Of a DNA stretch of 64,000 bases, positions 51,790-60,283 are shown piece by piece (the first letter of the stretch is position 1; each line of letters begins with the position of its first letter). The stretch is taken from NCBI RefSeq assembly GCF_014137855.1, contig NZ_JACGWT010000002.1, positions 62,001 through 126,000 of the forward strand. Reading direction: 5' to 3'. The translations under genes and the position numbers were made by a program. The notes below the pieces were generated by a model, which was given only the letters and a program-made list of their open reading frames with translations, did not search any database and had not been told where the DNA came from. The stretch comes from Microlunatus kandeliicorticis. GTDB lineage: Bacteria > Actinomycetota > Actinomycetes > Propionibacteriales > Propionibacteriaceae.

Positions 51790-52833
51790 TCAGCCGGTCG
51801 CGGCGCTCCCGTAGACCGTCACGTGGACGTGGTCGTAGTGGTTGGCGGTGGCCGACCCGCGGTCCGACATCGACCGCCAGCCCTCGGCGCTGCGCTGGAC
51901 GGTCCAGATCTTCTGGCTGTAGATGACCTGGCTGACGCCGAGCTCGCGGGCGTGCGCGCGGACCCAGGTGGCGATCCGCCAGCCGACGGTGGAGTCAGAG
52001 ATCATCGCGTCGATCGCCCGGCCCGAGGGGTGCTCGGGCAGCGAGTCGGCCCGGACGCCGCCGAAGCTGCTGACCTGCGGGAAGGCCGCACAGATCGCCC
52101 GGTGCACCTTGACTGCGTCGGGAGTGAGGCCCCGCTCGACGACGTTCCCGGAGCGGCAGGACGCACCGCTCACGGCGCTGCTGGAGGAGCCGGTGGACGT
52201 CCGGGCCGAGGGGGTGGCCGTGCGCTTCGGCGCGGGCGGGTTCGGGTTCGTCGCGGTGAGCTGCCGGGTCGGGACCCAGCGCGCCTTGCCCGACCAGGAG
52301 ATCTGGGTCCAGCCGGAGGCGCGACGGTCGGTGACGCCGACCCGGTCCCCGTCGTCGAGGGAGCCGGAGATGGCGTAGGACTTCCCGGGTCCGAGCCGGA
52401 GCGTCACGTCGTCACGCAGGTAGCGCCGGCCCACCACGTCACCCAGCGTCGCGGTGGCGCCGAGCACCCCCGGCTTCGCCGTCGGCTTCGCGGTCCGGGC
52501 GGCGGCCGACGCGGAGGGCTTCCGGGCGGCCGAGCTGCTCGCGGACGAGGCCGCGGTGGCTGCGGCCGCCGGGAGCGGCGGTCGGCCGCTGTCCCGGTTG
52601 GGCCGGGTGGCCCGGGCCGACGCGTCGGGACCGGCGGCCTCCGCGAGGCGACCGGCGGCGACGTCGGTGACCCCGGGCGCCGAGGCGGCGTCGGCGGGGG
52701 CGGCTCGGTCGACCCAGACGGCCGTCCCGGTCCCGCCGCCGAGCACCGCGGTGACCGCCAGCGGCAGCACGGAAGCCCGGACGAGACGTCGACGAGTCGA
52801 CGGCGCGGCGTGTCGCGCGCGGTGGCGTGGCAC
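51790..52833 (-). CDS. Secreted SH3 plus VldE-like (ARB_07466-type) protein
   Basis: 347 residues from GTG 52833, preceded by GGGAGG. A long signal-like N-terminus (RLVRASVLPLAVTAVLGGGTG) is followed by an Ala/Ser/Pro-rich linker (about 40-120). Residues about 125-185 form an SH3b-like domain (YLRDDVTLRLGPGKSYAISG, GWTQISWSGKARWV). Residues about 225-345 are the same domain as in the protein at 10967-11956: HPSGRAIDAMISDS, GVSQVIYSQKIW and ANHYDHVHVTVYG. Acts at the cell wall, by inference. The pair shows the same enzyme-like domain joined to two different binding modules. Confidence 0.85.
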   Translation of the reverse strand: MPRHRARHAAPSTRRRLVRASVLPLAVTAVLGGGTGTAVWVDRAAPADAASAPGVTDVAAGRLAEAAGPDASARATRPNRDSGRPPLPAAAATAASSASSSAARKPSASAAARTAKPTAKPGVLGATATLGDVVGRRYLRDDVTLRLGPGKSYAISGSLDDGDRVGVTDRRASGWTQISWSGKARWVPTRQLTATNPNPPAPKRTATPSARTSTGSSSSAVSGASCRSGNVVERGLTPDAVKVHRAICAAFPQVSSFGGVRADSLPEHPSGRAIDAMISDSTVGWRIATWVRAHARELGVSQVIYSQKIWTVQRSAEGWRSMSDRGSATANHYDHVHVTVYGSAATG

Positions 52834-53094
52834 TGCTGTCCTCCCAGTGACGGATCGGGATCTGTGGTCCGCGACTCTCACATCGACGAAGGCACCGGCA
52901 GGGCGCTCGAGCGAGACCAGATCGTTATCAAACGCCGACGAGTGTAGGTGGGATCGCCGCCGAGCGCACATCGACGGATAGCGTGAGCGGGCCGGACGGC
53001 GCCTGCGGGGAGCGTCCGGTGTTGGTTGAACGAGCAATCACCTGGCGTCCGGCGGACGCCGACCCGCACCCGACGAGCGACCGAGGAGAGCCGG

Positions 53095-54459
53095 ATGAGC
53101 AGCAACAACGCGGAGGAGTTCGACGCGGTCGTGGTCGGCGCCGGACAGGCCGGGCCCGGCGTGGCCGGGGCGCTGGCGAGCCGCGGTGAACGGGTCGCGG
53201 TGGTCGAGATGGCCCAGGTCGGCGGCACCTGCCTCAACCACGGCTGTCGTCCGACCAAGGCGCTGCGGGCCAGTGCGCTCGCCGCACACCGTGCGCACCG
53301 GGCGACCGAGTACGGCGTGCTCACCGGCAAGATCACCGTCGATTTCCCGGCGGTGATGCAGCGGATGCACACCATGATCGACGGGATGCGCGAGCCGTTG
53401 CTCGACTGGCTGACCTCGGACGAGCACCTCGAGCTGATCCACGGGCAGGCGACGATCGCAGCCGGCGAGGACGGCGAGCACACCGTCCGGGTCGGCGACC
53501 GCGAGCTGCGGACCCGCAAGCTCTATCTCGACATCGGCGCCCGCGCGGTGGTGCCCGACCTGCCCGGGCTCGACCAGGTCGACCACCTGACCGAGATCGA
53601 GCTGCTCCAGCTCACCCAGCTGCCCGAGCGGCTGGTGATCATCGGCGGCAGCTACATCGGTTGCGAGTTCGGCCAGATGTTCCGCCGGTTCGGCTCCGAG
53701 GTGACCATCGTGGCCGGCGGCCGCCCGGCGGCCCGCGAGGACCACGACGTCTCCGACCTGCTCCGCGAGCTGCTCGAGGGCGAGGGGATCACCGTCACCA
53801 CCGGTCGGGCCACCGGGGTCAGCTCCTCCGACGGCGAGATCACCGTCAGCCTCAGCGACGGGTCGGAGGTCACCGGCACCCAGCTGCTGCTGGCGGTCGG
53901 CCGCCGACCCAACGTCGACCTGCTCGGCGACCACGGGCTCGAGCTCGACGACCGCGGCTACCTCAAGATCAACTCGCGGTTCGAGACCTCGGCGCCGGGC
54001 GTCTGGGCGCTCGGCGACGTCAACGGCCACGGCGCGTTCACCCACACCGCCTACCAGGACAGCCAGATCCTGCTCGACCCCGACCGGACCGTCGACGGGC
54101 GGATCACCGCCTACGCGATGTTCACCGACCCGCCGCTCGGCCGGGTCGGGATGACCGAGGCCGAGGCGCGGACGTCCGGGCGCTCGGTGCTCAAGGCCGA
54201 CCTGCCGATGTCCAAGGTCAGCCGGGCGATCATCGACGGCGAGACCGAGGGGATGATGCGGATCCTGGTCGACGCGGACAGCGAGGAGATCCTCGGCGCC
54301 TGCTTCTTCGGGATGCACGGCGACGACCTCGCCCAGCAGATCGGTCTGGCCATGCAGGCCGGCATCGGCTACAAGGCGGTCCGGGACGCGCTGCCGATCC
54401 ACCCGTCGGTGGCCGAGTTCATCCCCACCCTGCTGGGCTCGCTGCAGCCCCTGGAGTGA
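53095..54459 (+). CDS. Pyridine-nucleotide disulfide oxidoreductase (mercuric-reductase/Lpd-like)
   Basis: 454 residues from ATG 53095, with GAGGAGAG upstream. The FAD site is VVVGAGQAGPGVAGALASRG; the redox-active disulfide is GGTCLNHGCRPTKAL (CxxxxC); NAD(P) binding is VIIGGSYIGCEFGQMF. The C-terminal DALPIHPSVAEF holds the His of the active-site base. There is no N-terminal heavy-metal domain and no C-terminal Cys pair, so mercury reduction is not implied; a dihydrolipoamide- or mycothione-type role is possible. It stands alone. Confidence 0.93.
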   Translation: MSSNNAEEFDAVVVGAGQAGPGVAGALASRGERVAVVEMAQVGGTCLNHGCRPTKALRASALAAHRAHRATEYGVLTGKITVDFPAVMQRMHTMIDGMREPLLDWLTSDEHLELIHGQATIAAGEDGEHTVRVGDRELRTRKLYLDIGARAVVPDLPGLDQVDHLTEIELLQLTQLPERLVIIGGSYIGCEFGQMFRRFGSEVTIVAGGRPAAREDHDVSDLLRELLEGEGITVTTGRATGVSSSDGEITVSLSDGSEVTGTQLLLAVGRRPNVDLLGDHGLELDDRGYLKINSRFETSAPGVWALGDVNGHGAFTHTAYQDSQILLDPDRTVDGRITAYAMFTDPPLGRVGMTEAEARTSGRSVLKADLPMSKVSRAIIDGETEGMMRILVDADSEEILGACFFGMHGDDLAQQIGLAMQAGIGYKAVRDALPIHPSVAEFIPTLLGSLQPLE

Positions 54460-54462
54460 GTG

Positions 54463-54590
54463 CCCTTCGACAGGCTCAGGGCACGGGAGGGGTGGCGCAC
54501 CGGGCACGTGAGCACGCGCGCTGAGCCTGTCGAAGCGCGGGTCAGCTACGCACCGGGGACGTGACCACGCGCGCTGAGCCCGTCGAAGCG
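54463..54590. repeat. Three 19-bp interspersed repeats in both orientations
   Basis: A plus-orientation variant, CCCTTCGACAGGCTCAGGG (54463-54481), faces two minus-orientation copies, CGCTGAGCCTGTCGAAGCG (54519-54537) and CGCTGAGCCCGTCGAAGCG (54572-54590). The inverted arrangement allows a long hairpin between converging genes. Confidence 0.9.
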
Positions 54591-54594
54591 CGGG

Positions 54595-55224
54595 TCAGCG
54601 GCGCTGACCGGGCCGGAAGGCGCTGACGTACCGGTCGCCCGGGATCCAGAACCGCCAGGGAAGGTCGACCGAGCGGCTGATCCCGACCCGGGGGCCGGTG
54701 GCCACCTCGGGCGCGTGGGTCCGCGGTTCGAGCCGGAGCGGGACGCCGTCGATCTCCGTCCCGGCGAGCAGGTCGGCGCCGTAGTGCCGGCGGTCGATCC
54801 CCAGCGCCTGGGTCAGCCGGCCGGGACCGCGGGCCAGGTCGCGGTCGGTGACGCGGGGCCCGCGCCGGTCGCGGGCGAACTCGACCCCGTCGATGACCTC
54901 GCCGGCGCGGAGCAGCACCGCCGCACCGTGCCCGACCTCGGAACAGCTGACGTTGGCGGCCCAGTGCATGCCGTAGCTGAAGTAGACGTAGAGCCGCCCG
55001 GCCGGGCCGAACATCACCCGGGTGCGGTCGGTCTCGCCGCGGAAGCTGTGCGACGCCTCGTCGACGCGGCCGTCGTAGGCCTCGGTCTCGACCACCCGGA
55101 GGGCCACCGGACCGTGCCGGAGCACCGCACCGAGCAGCTCGCGCGCCGCGCCGACCGGGTCCCCTTCGAGCGCCGTGCGCAACCGGGTCCTGGCCTCGGC
55201 GGCGGCCGGCTCCCCGTCCGTCAC
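54595..55224 (-). CDS. DNA-3-methyladenine glycosylase (AAG/MPG type)
   Basis: 209 residues, GTG start. Family signatures are ARELLGAVLRHG, RVVETEAYDG (catalytic Glu), DEASHSFRGETDRTRVMFGP, GRLYVYFSYGMHWAANVSC and GPGRLTQALGI. It excises alkylated purines, such as 3-methyladenine and hypoxanthine. Its GTGA start overlaps the stop of the PEP-synthase-like gene, so the two are translated together although functionally unrelated on paper. Confidence 0.95.
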   Translation of the reverse strand: MTDGEPAAAEARTRLRTALEGDPVGAARELLGAVLRHGPVALRVVETEAYDGRVDEASHSFRGETDRTRVMFGPAGRLYVYFSYGMHWAANVSCSEVGHGAAVLLRAGEVIDGVEFARDRRGPRVTDRDLARGPGRLTQALGIDRRHYGADLLAGTEIDGVPLRLEPRTHAPEVATGPRVGISRSVDLPWRFWIPGDRYVSAFRPGQRR

Positions 55225-57842
55225 CCGACGCGGTCGAGCAGCTCGACGGTGCCGTGCGTGCCGTCCACCCGGACTCGGTCACCGGTCCGCAGCACCCGGG
55301 TCGCGTCCCCGCACCCCACCACCGCAGGGATCCCGAGCTCCCGGGCCACGATCGCCGCGTGCGAGAGCGGCGCACCCACGTCGGTGATCACCGCGCGGAC
55401 CCGCGGGAACAGCGGCGTCCAGCCGACGTTGGTGACGTTGGTGACCAGCACCTCCCCGCTCTCCAGCTCGGCACTCTGATCGGTCGACTCCAGCACCCGG
55501 ACCACGCCCTCGACCACGCCGCCCGAGCCGGCGAACCCGGTCACCGTGGCCGAGCCTCCGGCACCGTGATCGGCACCGGCCGACCGACCATGATCACGAT
55601 CATGGTCGGCGCCCTCCACGAACACCGCCAACGGCCGGTCCGGGTCGGCGGCCCAGGCGAACGGGTCGAACCGGCCCATGATCACGCTGGGGTAGGCCGG
55701 CAGCGCGCTGTAGGCCCGGAAGGCCCGCTGGCGGTCCCGCAGCTCGCGCTCCTGCAACGGACGCCCGCCCAGCAGCGCGACCACCTCGTTCCAGTCGTGG
55801 GCGAAGACGTCGTCGCCGATCCCGCTGAGCTCGCCGGCCCGCACCCAGAACGCGCGCAGCACCCAGAAGAACCGCACCACCTCCGAGCGCGCCTCCTCGC
55901 GTCGGCGGGAGATCTGCGTCCACTTCTCGATCTTGTTCCGCACCGACGCCACCCGGTGCGGGTGCTCGCGGGAGAACCGGGCCCAGGCGTCGGCACGGGC
56001 CCGCTCCTGGCGTCGGAGCAGCTCGCTCACCGAGTAGTCGGCCGCCCGCTGCTCGGCGACGGTCCGCTCGATCCAGGCCGGGTCCTCGGCCGGCCGGGGC
56101 ACCGAGATCTCGAACTCGTGCGGGCCGCGGTGCCCGTAACGGTCGCGGAAGCCCTCGACGTCGAGATCGCCGTCGGCCAACCGCTCCAGCCCCACCAGCG
56201 GACCGAGGCTGGCCAGCTCCCCGTCGGTGCCGCCGAGCCCTGCGAGCAGCCGTTCGGTGTCCTCCAACCCGACCGCGCGCTGGAGCGACCGACGGAGGGT
56301 GACCAGCACCGGGCCGTCGCTCCGGGTGGCCGCGGTCAGCATCCCGGTGGCGGCGTGGAACTCAGGGTGGATCACCTCGGTCCACAGCCGGGCCAGTTCG
56401 GTCGGGTCGTCGACGGCGGCGATCCGCTCGCGCAGCCGGCGGCAGTGCGCGGGGTGGTCGGCCAGGTAGTCGGGCAGCCGCCGGATGTCGCGGCGGGCGT
56501 GCACGGTCATCGACAGCGCGACCGGGACGACGAGCCGGATCACCCGGGTCGGCGGCAGCGGGAGGTAGGGGATGGGCAGGTCGTCGGGCAGCCGACCGAA
56601 GACCTCGTGGGTCAGCCGACGGAACAGCCGCTCCCCCACCCCGGCGCAGCGGGCGATCGAGGCGGCCATGCTGAGGTTGAGGTAGAGGCGCCCGCCGACG
56701 ATCCCGAAGGCGACGTACGGCGGCACCGAGCTGGTCGGCATGGCGTCGGCGAGGAACTCGCGGACCAGGCACCAGGTGGCCGGGGTCATCACGTCGGGGA
56801 TGGCCTCGCCGACGTTGCCGCGGGTCCACAGGCAGGACACCGCGCGGCTGTCGTTCCAGGGGTCGGGGCGGGCGCCGGCGGTGATCGGCCGGGCCTGCAG
56901 CACCGCGAGCTCGTCACCGACCCGGGCCCACTCGATGTCGACCGGGTGGCCGTCGAGCTCCGCGACCCGGGCGCCGAGCGCGGCCAGCCGCCGCGCCTGC
57001 GCCGGCTCGAGCGACGGCCGGGTCCGGCGGGCGGCGGGCACCGGGCGCTCGGTGGTGCCGCCGCGGGTCCGGACCGTCATCACCGTCTTCTCGGCCACCG
57101 TGGACTCGAGCACGCGGTGGTCGTCGGCCGCGATGCGGAACCGGTCGGGCGTGACGATCCCGCTGACCACCGCCTCGCCGAGACCCCAGGCGCTCTCGAC
57201 GGTGATCATCGAACCGTCGCCGGTCACCGGGTCGGCGGTGAACAGCACGCCGGCCGCCTCGGCGTCGACCATCCGCTGCACCACCACGGCGAGCGCGAGG
57301 TCGTCGTCGGCCACCTGGTGCTCGGCCCGGTAGCCGACGGCGCGGGCGCTCCACAGTGAGGCCCAGCACCGTCGGACGGCGTCGAGCAGCGCGCTCGCGC
57401 CGGTCACGTTGAGCAGGGTGTCCTGCTGGCCGGCGAACGAGAGCCCGGGCAGGTCCTCGGCGGTGGCCGACGACCGGACCGCCACCCGCGGGCGCCCGAG
57501 CTCGCGGTAGGCGGTGGTGACCGCGGTCTCCACCGCGGCCGGCAGCCGCGCCTCGAGGAAGAGCTCGCGGATCCGGGCGGCGGCCCGGTCGGGCGGCCGG
57601 TGGGCGAGGATCGCGGCGACGTTGCGGTCGAGGCCGTCGGCGGCGAGCACGGCCCGGAAGGCGTCGGTGGTGATCACGAACCCGTCCGGCACCGGGACGC
57701 CGGCGGCCACCAGCCGGACGAGCGAGGCGCCCTTGCCGCCGAGCAGGGCGAGTGCGTCATCGCCTGTGGAGCGGGCGTTCGCGCCGGCGCTGTCGCCCGC
57801 GGCGAGCGGCAGCACCAGGCGCGCGGCCGCCTCCGGGGTCAT
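55221..57842 (-). CDS. PEP-synthase/rifampin-phosphotransferase-like protein
   Basis: 873 residues, ATG start. An N-terminal ATP-grasp-type domain (about 20-335) with GGKGASLVRLVAAGVPVPDGFV, AVRSSATAEDLPGLSFAGQQDT, FTADPVTG and IEWARVGDELAVLQARPIT leads to a helical middle (about 350-750), as in rifampin phosphotransferase. The C-terminal swivelling His domain has PLSHAAIVARELGIPAVVG; the phosphoryl-transfer His is near residue 826. It could inactivate rifamycins or act on PEP or another acceptor; rifampin as substrate is not demonstrated. A His/Asp-rich insert (ADHDRDHGRSAGADHG, about residues 745-760) lies between the middle and His domains. Confidence 0.88.
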   Translation of the reverse strand: MTPEAAARLVLPLAAGDSAGANARSTGDDALALLGGKGASLVRLVAAGVPVPDGFVITTDAFRAVLAADGLDRNVAAILAHRPPDRAAARIRELFLEARLPAAVETAVTTAYRELGRPRVAVRSSATAEDLPGLSFAGQQDTLLNVTGASALLDAVRRCWASLWSARAVGYRAEHQVADDDLALAVVVQRMVDAEAAGVLFTADPVTGDGSMITVESAWGLGEAVVSGIVTPDRFRIAADDHRVLESTVAEKTVMTVRTRGGTTERPVPAARRTRPSLEPAQARRLAALGARVAELDGHPVDIEWARVGDELAVLQARPITAGARPDPWNDSRAVSCLWTRGNVGEAIPDVMTPATWCLVREFLADAMPTSSVPPYVAFGIVGGRLYLNLSMAASIARCAGVGERLFRRLTHEVFGRLPDDLPIPYLPLPPTRVIRLVVPVALSMTVHARRDIRRLPDYLADHPAHCRRLRERIAAVDDPTELARLWTEVIHPEFHAATGMLTAATRSDGPVLVTLRRSLQRAVGLEDTERLLAGLGGTDGELASLGPLVGLERLADGDLDVEGFRDRYGHRGPHEFEISVPRPAEDPAWIERTVAEQRAADYSVSELLRRQERARADAWARFSREHPHRVASVRNKIEKWTQISRRREEARSEVVRFFWVLRAFWVRAGELSGIGDDVFAHDWNEVVALLGGRPLQERELRDRQRAFRAYSALPAYPSVIMGRFDPFAWAADPDRPLAVFVEGADHDRDHGRSAGADHGAGGSATVTGFAGSGGVVEGVVRVLESTDQSAELESGEVLVTNVTNVGWTPLFPRVRAVITDVGAPLSHAAIVARELGIPAVVGCGDATRVLRTGDRVRVDGTHGTVELLDRVG
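55584..55609. repeat. In-frame inverted repeat inside the PEP-synthase-like gene
   Basis: CCGACCATGATC-AC-GATCATGGTCGG is a perfect 12-bp inverted repeat with a 2-base centre. It encodes the HDRDHGR stretch between the middle and His domains, and resembles the TGATCA-rich tail of the phosphatase at 2335-2402. Confidence 0.75.
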
Positions 57843-57886
57843 GCAGGCAAGCTAACAGCGCCGCCGCCCGAGCCTTCCCGCGGCAG

Positions 57887-57931
57887 CGGGGGTGATCCGC
57901 ACCGATGACGGTGCGGATCACCCCCGTTGTC
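57887..57931. repeat. 45-bp palindromic element, left copy
   Basis: A perfect 17-bp stem, GGGGGTGATCCGCACCG (57888-57904) and CGGTGCGGATCACCCCC (57909-57925), with loop ATGA, is followed by GTTGTC. All 45 bases recur at 58999-59043 as the exact reverse complement. It lies 13 bases beyond the DUF559 stop and about 45 bases upstream of the PEP-synthase-like start, so it can also serve as a terminator. Confidence 0.9.
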
Positions 57932-57944
57932 GGGCGGGACGTCC

Positions 57945-58934
57945 TCAGGCCACCCGGCGGCACCGCGCGCACCGCGCCGGGAGCCCGGTCCAACCACGAC
58001 GGACCAGGTTCTCGGCGACCTGCGCGGCCACCTCGCACGGCCGGTCACGGACGTCGGACCAGCCGTACCGCAGGGTGGCCAGTCCGTCGGTGGTCGCGCG
58101 GTTGTCCCGGCGCATGTCGCGGAACCGGCCGGCGCCCTCGTGACCACGACGCCCGTCGAGCTCGACCAGCAGCCCGAAGTCGCGGTAGAGGACGTCGGCC
58201 CGGGTGTCGCGGCGACGGACCTGGCGTTCGGCGACCGGCAGCCCGTGGGCGCGCTCGACCGCGCGCAGGTAGACGAGCTCGAGCGCACTCTCGGCACCCA
58301 CCGCGAGGTCGTCCAGCGTCACCAGCAACCGGCGACGGTGCCGCAACCGTGCCCGGCGGTCCGCCGCCGCGCGGAGCCCGTGGACGGACACCCGCCCGGT
58401 CTGGACGGCCGCCGTCGTCCAGCGCACGGCGTCCCCGTCGGCGGCGACGAGGTCGAGGACCGTGTCGGTCAACCCCGTCCGGGGTGGAGAGCCCGGGCTC
58501 CGCGGGTCCCGGACGGCGGCCCGTTCGCGGACGAATGACCAGCGGCCCGCCCACCCTGCCGCACCCTGCCCCTGGTGGCGCGGAACCGTGCCGCCGTGCG
58601 GGACCAGGACGGTGATCAGCTCCGGAGGTTCGGGGTCGAGGCCCCAGAGGTGTCCGGCGGCCGCGCCCCCGAGCCGCGCCCGGTCACCACCGAGCAGGCA
58701 GCCGGCCCAGGCTCGGGTCACCCACGGTGGCCGGGCTCCCGGGGTTCCCGGCGGCCTGGCGGGGAACAGCCAGTAGACGCCGGGCGCCAGCCGGAGCCAG
58801 CGCCCGTCGGCCACGAGCCGGTCGATCGCCCGGGCGCCGAGACCGCAGCCCACCGCCTGCTCGCGGGTGACCACGCCGGCCTGGAGCAGCGCCAACCGGA
58901 ACAGCGACGGCGGGACGGGCTGGCGGGCGTGCAC
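57945..58934 (-). CDS. DUF559 endonuclease-like protein with AbiEi-type winged-helix N-terminus
   Basis: 329 residues from GTG 58934 (GTG CAC GCC); the frame remains open to a TTG at 59003 that lies inside the flanking palindrome. The N-terminal about 45 residues are an AbiEi-like winged helix (LALLQAGVVTREQAVGCGLG, GRWLRLAPGVYWL). The C-terminal about 100 residues are the DUF559, Vsr-like PD-(D/E)xK fold: ESALELVYLRAVERAHGLPVA, TRADVLYRDFGLLVELDGRRGH and FRDMRRDNRATTDGLATLRY. The Asp-ExD spacing supports a nuclease. Such genes are often multicopy in actinobacteria with unknown function. This one is bracketed by two identical 45-bp palindromes. Arg-rich composition resembles its neighbours. 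Confidence 0.85.
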   Translation of the reverse strand: MHARQPVPPSLFRLALLQAGVVTREQAVGCGLGARAIDRLVADGRWLRLAPGVYWLFPARPPGTPGARPPWVTRAWAGCLLGGDRARLGGAAAGHLWGLDPEPPELITVLVPHGGTVPRHQGQGAAGWAGRWSFVRERAAVRDPRSPGSPPRTGLTDTVLDLVAADGDAVRWTTAAVQTGRVSVHGLRAAADRRARLRHRRRLLVTLDDLAVGAESALELVYLRAVERAHGLPVAERQVRRRDTRADVLYRDFGLLVELDGRRGHEGAGRFRDMRRDNRATTDGLATLRYGWSDVRDRPCEVAAQVAENLVRRGWTGLPARCARCRRVA

Positions 58935-58998
58935 CCGAGGAGCATCGGCCGTCCGGCGGCGCCGATCCAGTACCCCTGTGGACAACTCCCTCGCGGAC

Positions 58999-59043
58999 GA
59001 CAACGGGGGTGATCCGCACCGTCATCGGTGCGGATCACCCCCG
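58999..59043. repeat. 45-bp palindromic element, right copy, inverted
   Basis: GACAAC then GGGGGTGATCCGCACCG (59005-59021), loop TCAT, CGGTGCGGATCACCCCC (59026-59042) and G. This is the reverse complement of 57887-57931. It lies about 65 bases upstream of the preferred DUF559 start and 28 bases beyond the stop of the Gfo/Idh gene, so it probably ends that transcript. Confidence 0.9.
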
Positions 59044-59071
59044 TTGTGCAGGAGTGGGACGGGGAGGAGGG

Positions 59072-60208
59072 TCAGACGGTCTGCCAGCTGTGGCTGTCGG
59101 CCGACCGGAGCATCGCGTCGCAGATCTCGGCGGCGCGCAGGCCGTCGGCGAAGGTGGGCAGGCCCTCGGGCGGCGTCCCGCCGTCGCGCTGGGCGTCGAT
59201 CGCGGCGTAGCTGTCGGCCACGTAGGCCTCGAAGCACTGGGCGTAGCCCTGCGCGTGGCCGGCGGGCAGGGTGGCCAGCCGGCGCTGCTCGGATGACCCG
59301 TGGTTGGGGTCGCGGACCAGCAGGCTGGTCCGGTCGTCCTCGCCGATCCAGAGCTGCTCAGGCTGCTCCTGGTCGAAGACGCCGCTCTGCTTGGCCCCGT
59401 CCACCTCGATCCAGAGCCGGTTCTTGCGGCCGGCGCACAGCTGGCTGATCACCGTCGAGCCGGGGACGCCGTTGCGGGTGCGGAACAGCACCATCGCGGT
59501 GTCCTCGGTGGTGACGTCGACCAGGGTCGACTCGTCGAGCTCGCCGGTGGCCGCGCTGAAGCTGTTGGCGGTGTCCCCCGGCCGGCGCGGGATGGAGATC
59601 CTCGTGGTCGAGACCAGCTCGGCGATCCGCTCGCCGGTCACCCACTCCATCAGGTCGCACCAGTGCGAGCCGATGTCGCCGAACGCCCGCGACGGCCCGC
59701 CCTGGCTGGGGTCGACCCGCCAGCTGGTCGAGCGGGGGTCCAGCAGCCAGTCCTGGATGTAGGTGCCGTGGGTCAGGAAGACCGGCCCGAACTCCTCGGC
59801 CTGCACCCGGGCCCGGAGCTCGCGGACCATCGGGTGGAACCGGTAGGCGAACGGCATCGTGTTGATCACGCCGGTGCGCTCGGCGACCTCGGCGGCCTGC
59901 CGGGCGTCCTCGAGGCTGACTCCGAGCGGCTTCTCGCACAGCACGTGCTTGCCGGCCTCCATCAGCGCGACCGCGTAGGGGACGTGCGAGGCGTTCGGGG
60001 TGCAGATGTGCACCGCGTCGACGTCGCTGGCCGCGACCTCCTCGATGCTGGTGAACGCGTGCTCGGCGCCCCACGCGTCGGCGACCTGCCGCGACCGCTC
60101 CGGGCTGGAGGCCATCGCCCCGACCACCTGCGCCCCGGCCAGCACCGCGGCCCGCCGGTGCACCTCGCCGATCATGCCCGCCCCGAGAATCGCCACCTTG
60201 CGCGTCAT
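59072..60208 (-). CDS. Gfo/Idh/MocA-family oxidoreductase
   Basis: 378 residues from ATG 60208; the frame extends far upstream only by chance. NAD(P) binding is VAILGAGMIGEVHRRAA, the catalytic-region motif is HVLCEKPLGVSLEDARQA (EKP), and GDIGSHWCDLMEWVTG holds the DxxxH of the family. It would oxidise or reduce a hydroxyl of a sugar or inositol. It stands alone; the catabolic cluster at 21-26 kb is not adjacent. Confidence 0.93.
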   Translation of the reverse strand: MTRKVAILGAGMIGEVHRRAAVLAGAQVVGAMASSPERSRQVADAWGAEHAFTSIEEVAASDVDAVHICTPNASHVPYAVALMEAGKHVLCEKPLGVSLEDARQAAEVAERTGVINTMPFAYRFHPMVRELRARVQAEEFGPVFLTHGTYIQDWLLDPRSTSWRVDPSQGGPSRAFGDIGSHWCDLMEWVTGERIAELVSTTRISIPRRPGDTANSFSAATGELDESTLVDVTTEDTAMVLFRTRNGVPGSTVISQLCAGRKNRLWIEVDGAKQSGVFDQEQPEQLWIGEDDRTSLLVRDPNHGSSEQRRLATLPAGHAQGYAQCFEAYVADSYAAIDAQRDGGTPPEGLPTFADGLRAAEICDAMLRSADSHSWQTV

Positions 60209-60283
60209 GCGCGACAGGCTAGCGTCGGCGCCGGGCGCGCTCCCACACAGCCCGTGACCAGCCGACGGCGTCACAATGGGCCG

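Noticed and set aside
55221-57842. Confident call of rifampin phosphotransferase resistance gene
   Set aside because: The three-domain order fits, but PEP synthase-like proteins of unknown substrate share it; substrate residues cannot be judged by eye.
57945-59003. TTG 59003 as the start of the DUF559 gene
   Set aside because: That start lies within the 45-bp palindrome and gives an unlikely Arg-rich N-terminus; GTG 58934 begins the recognisable domain.
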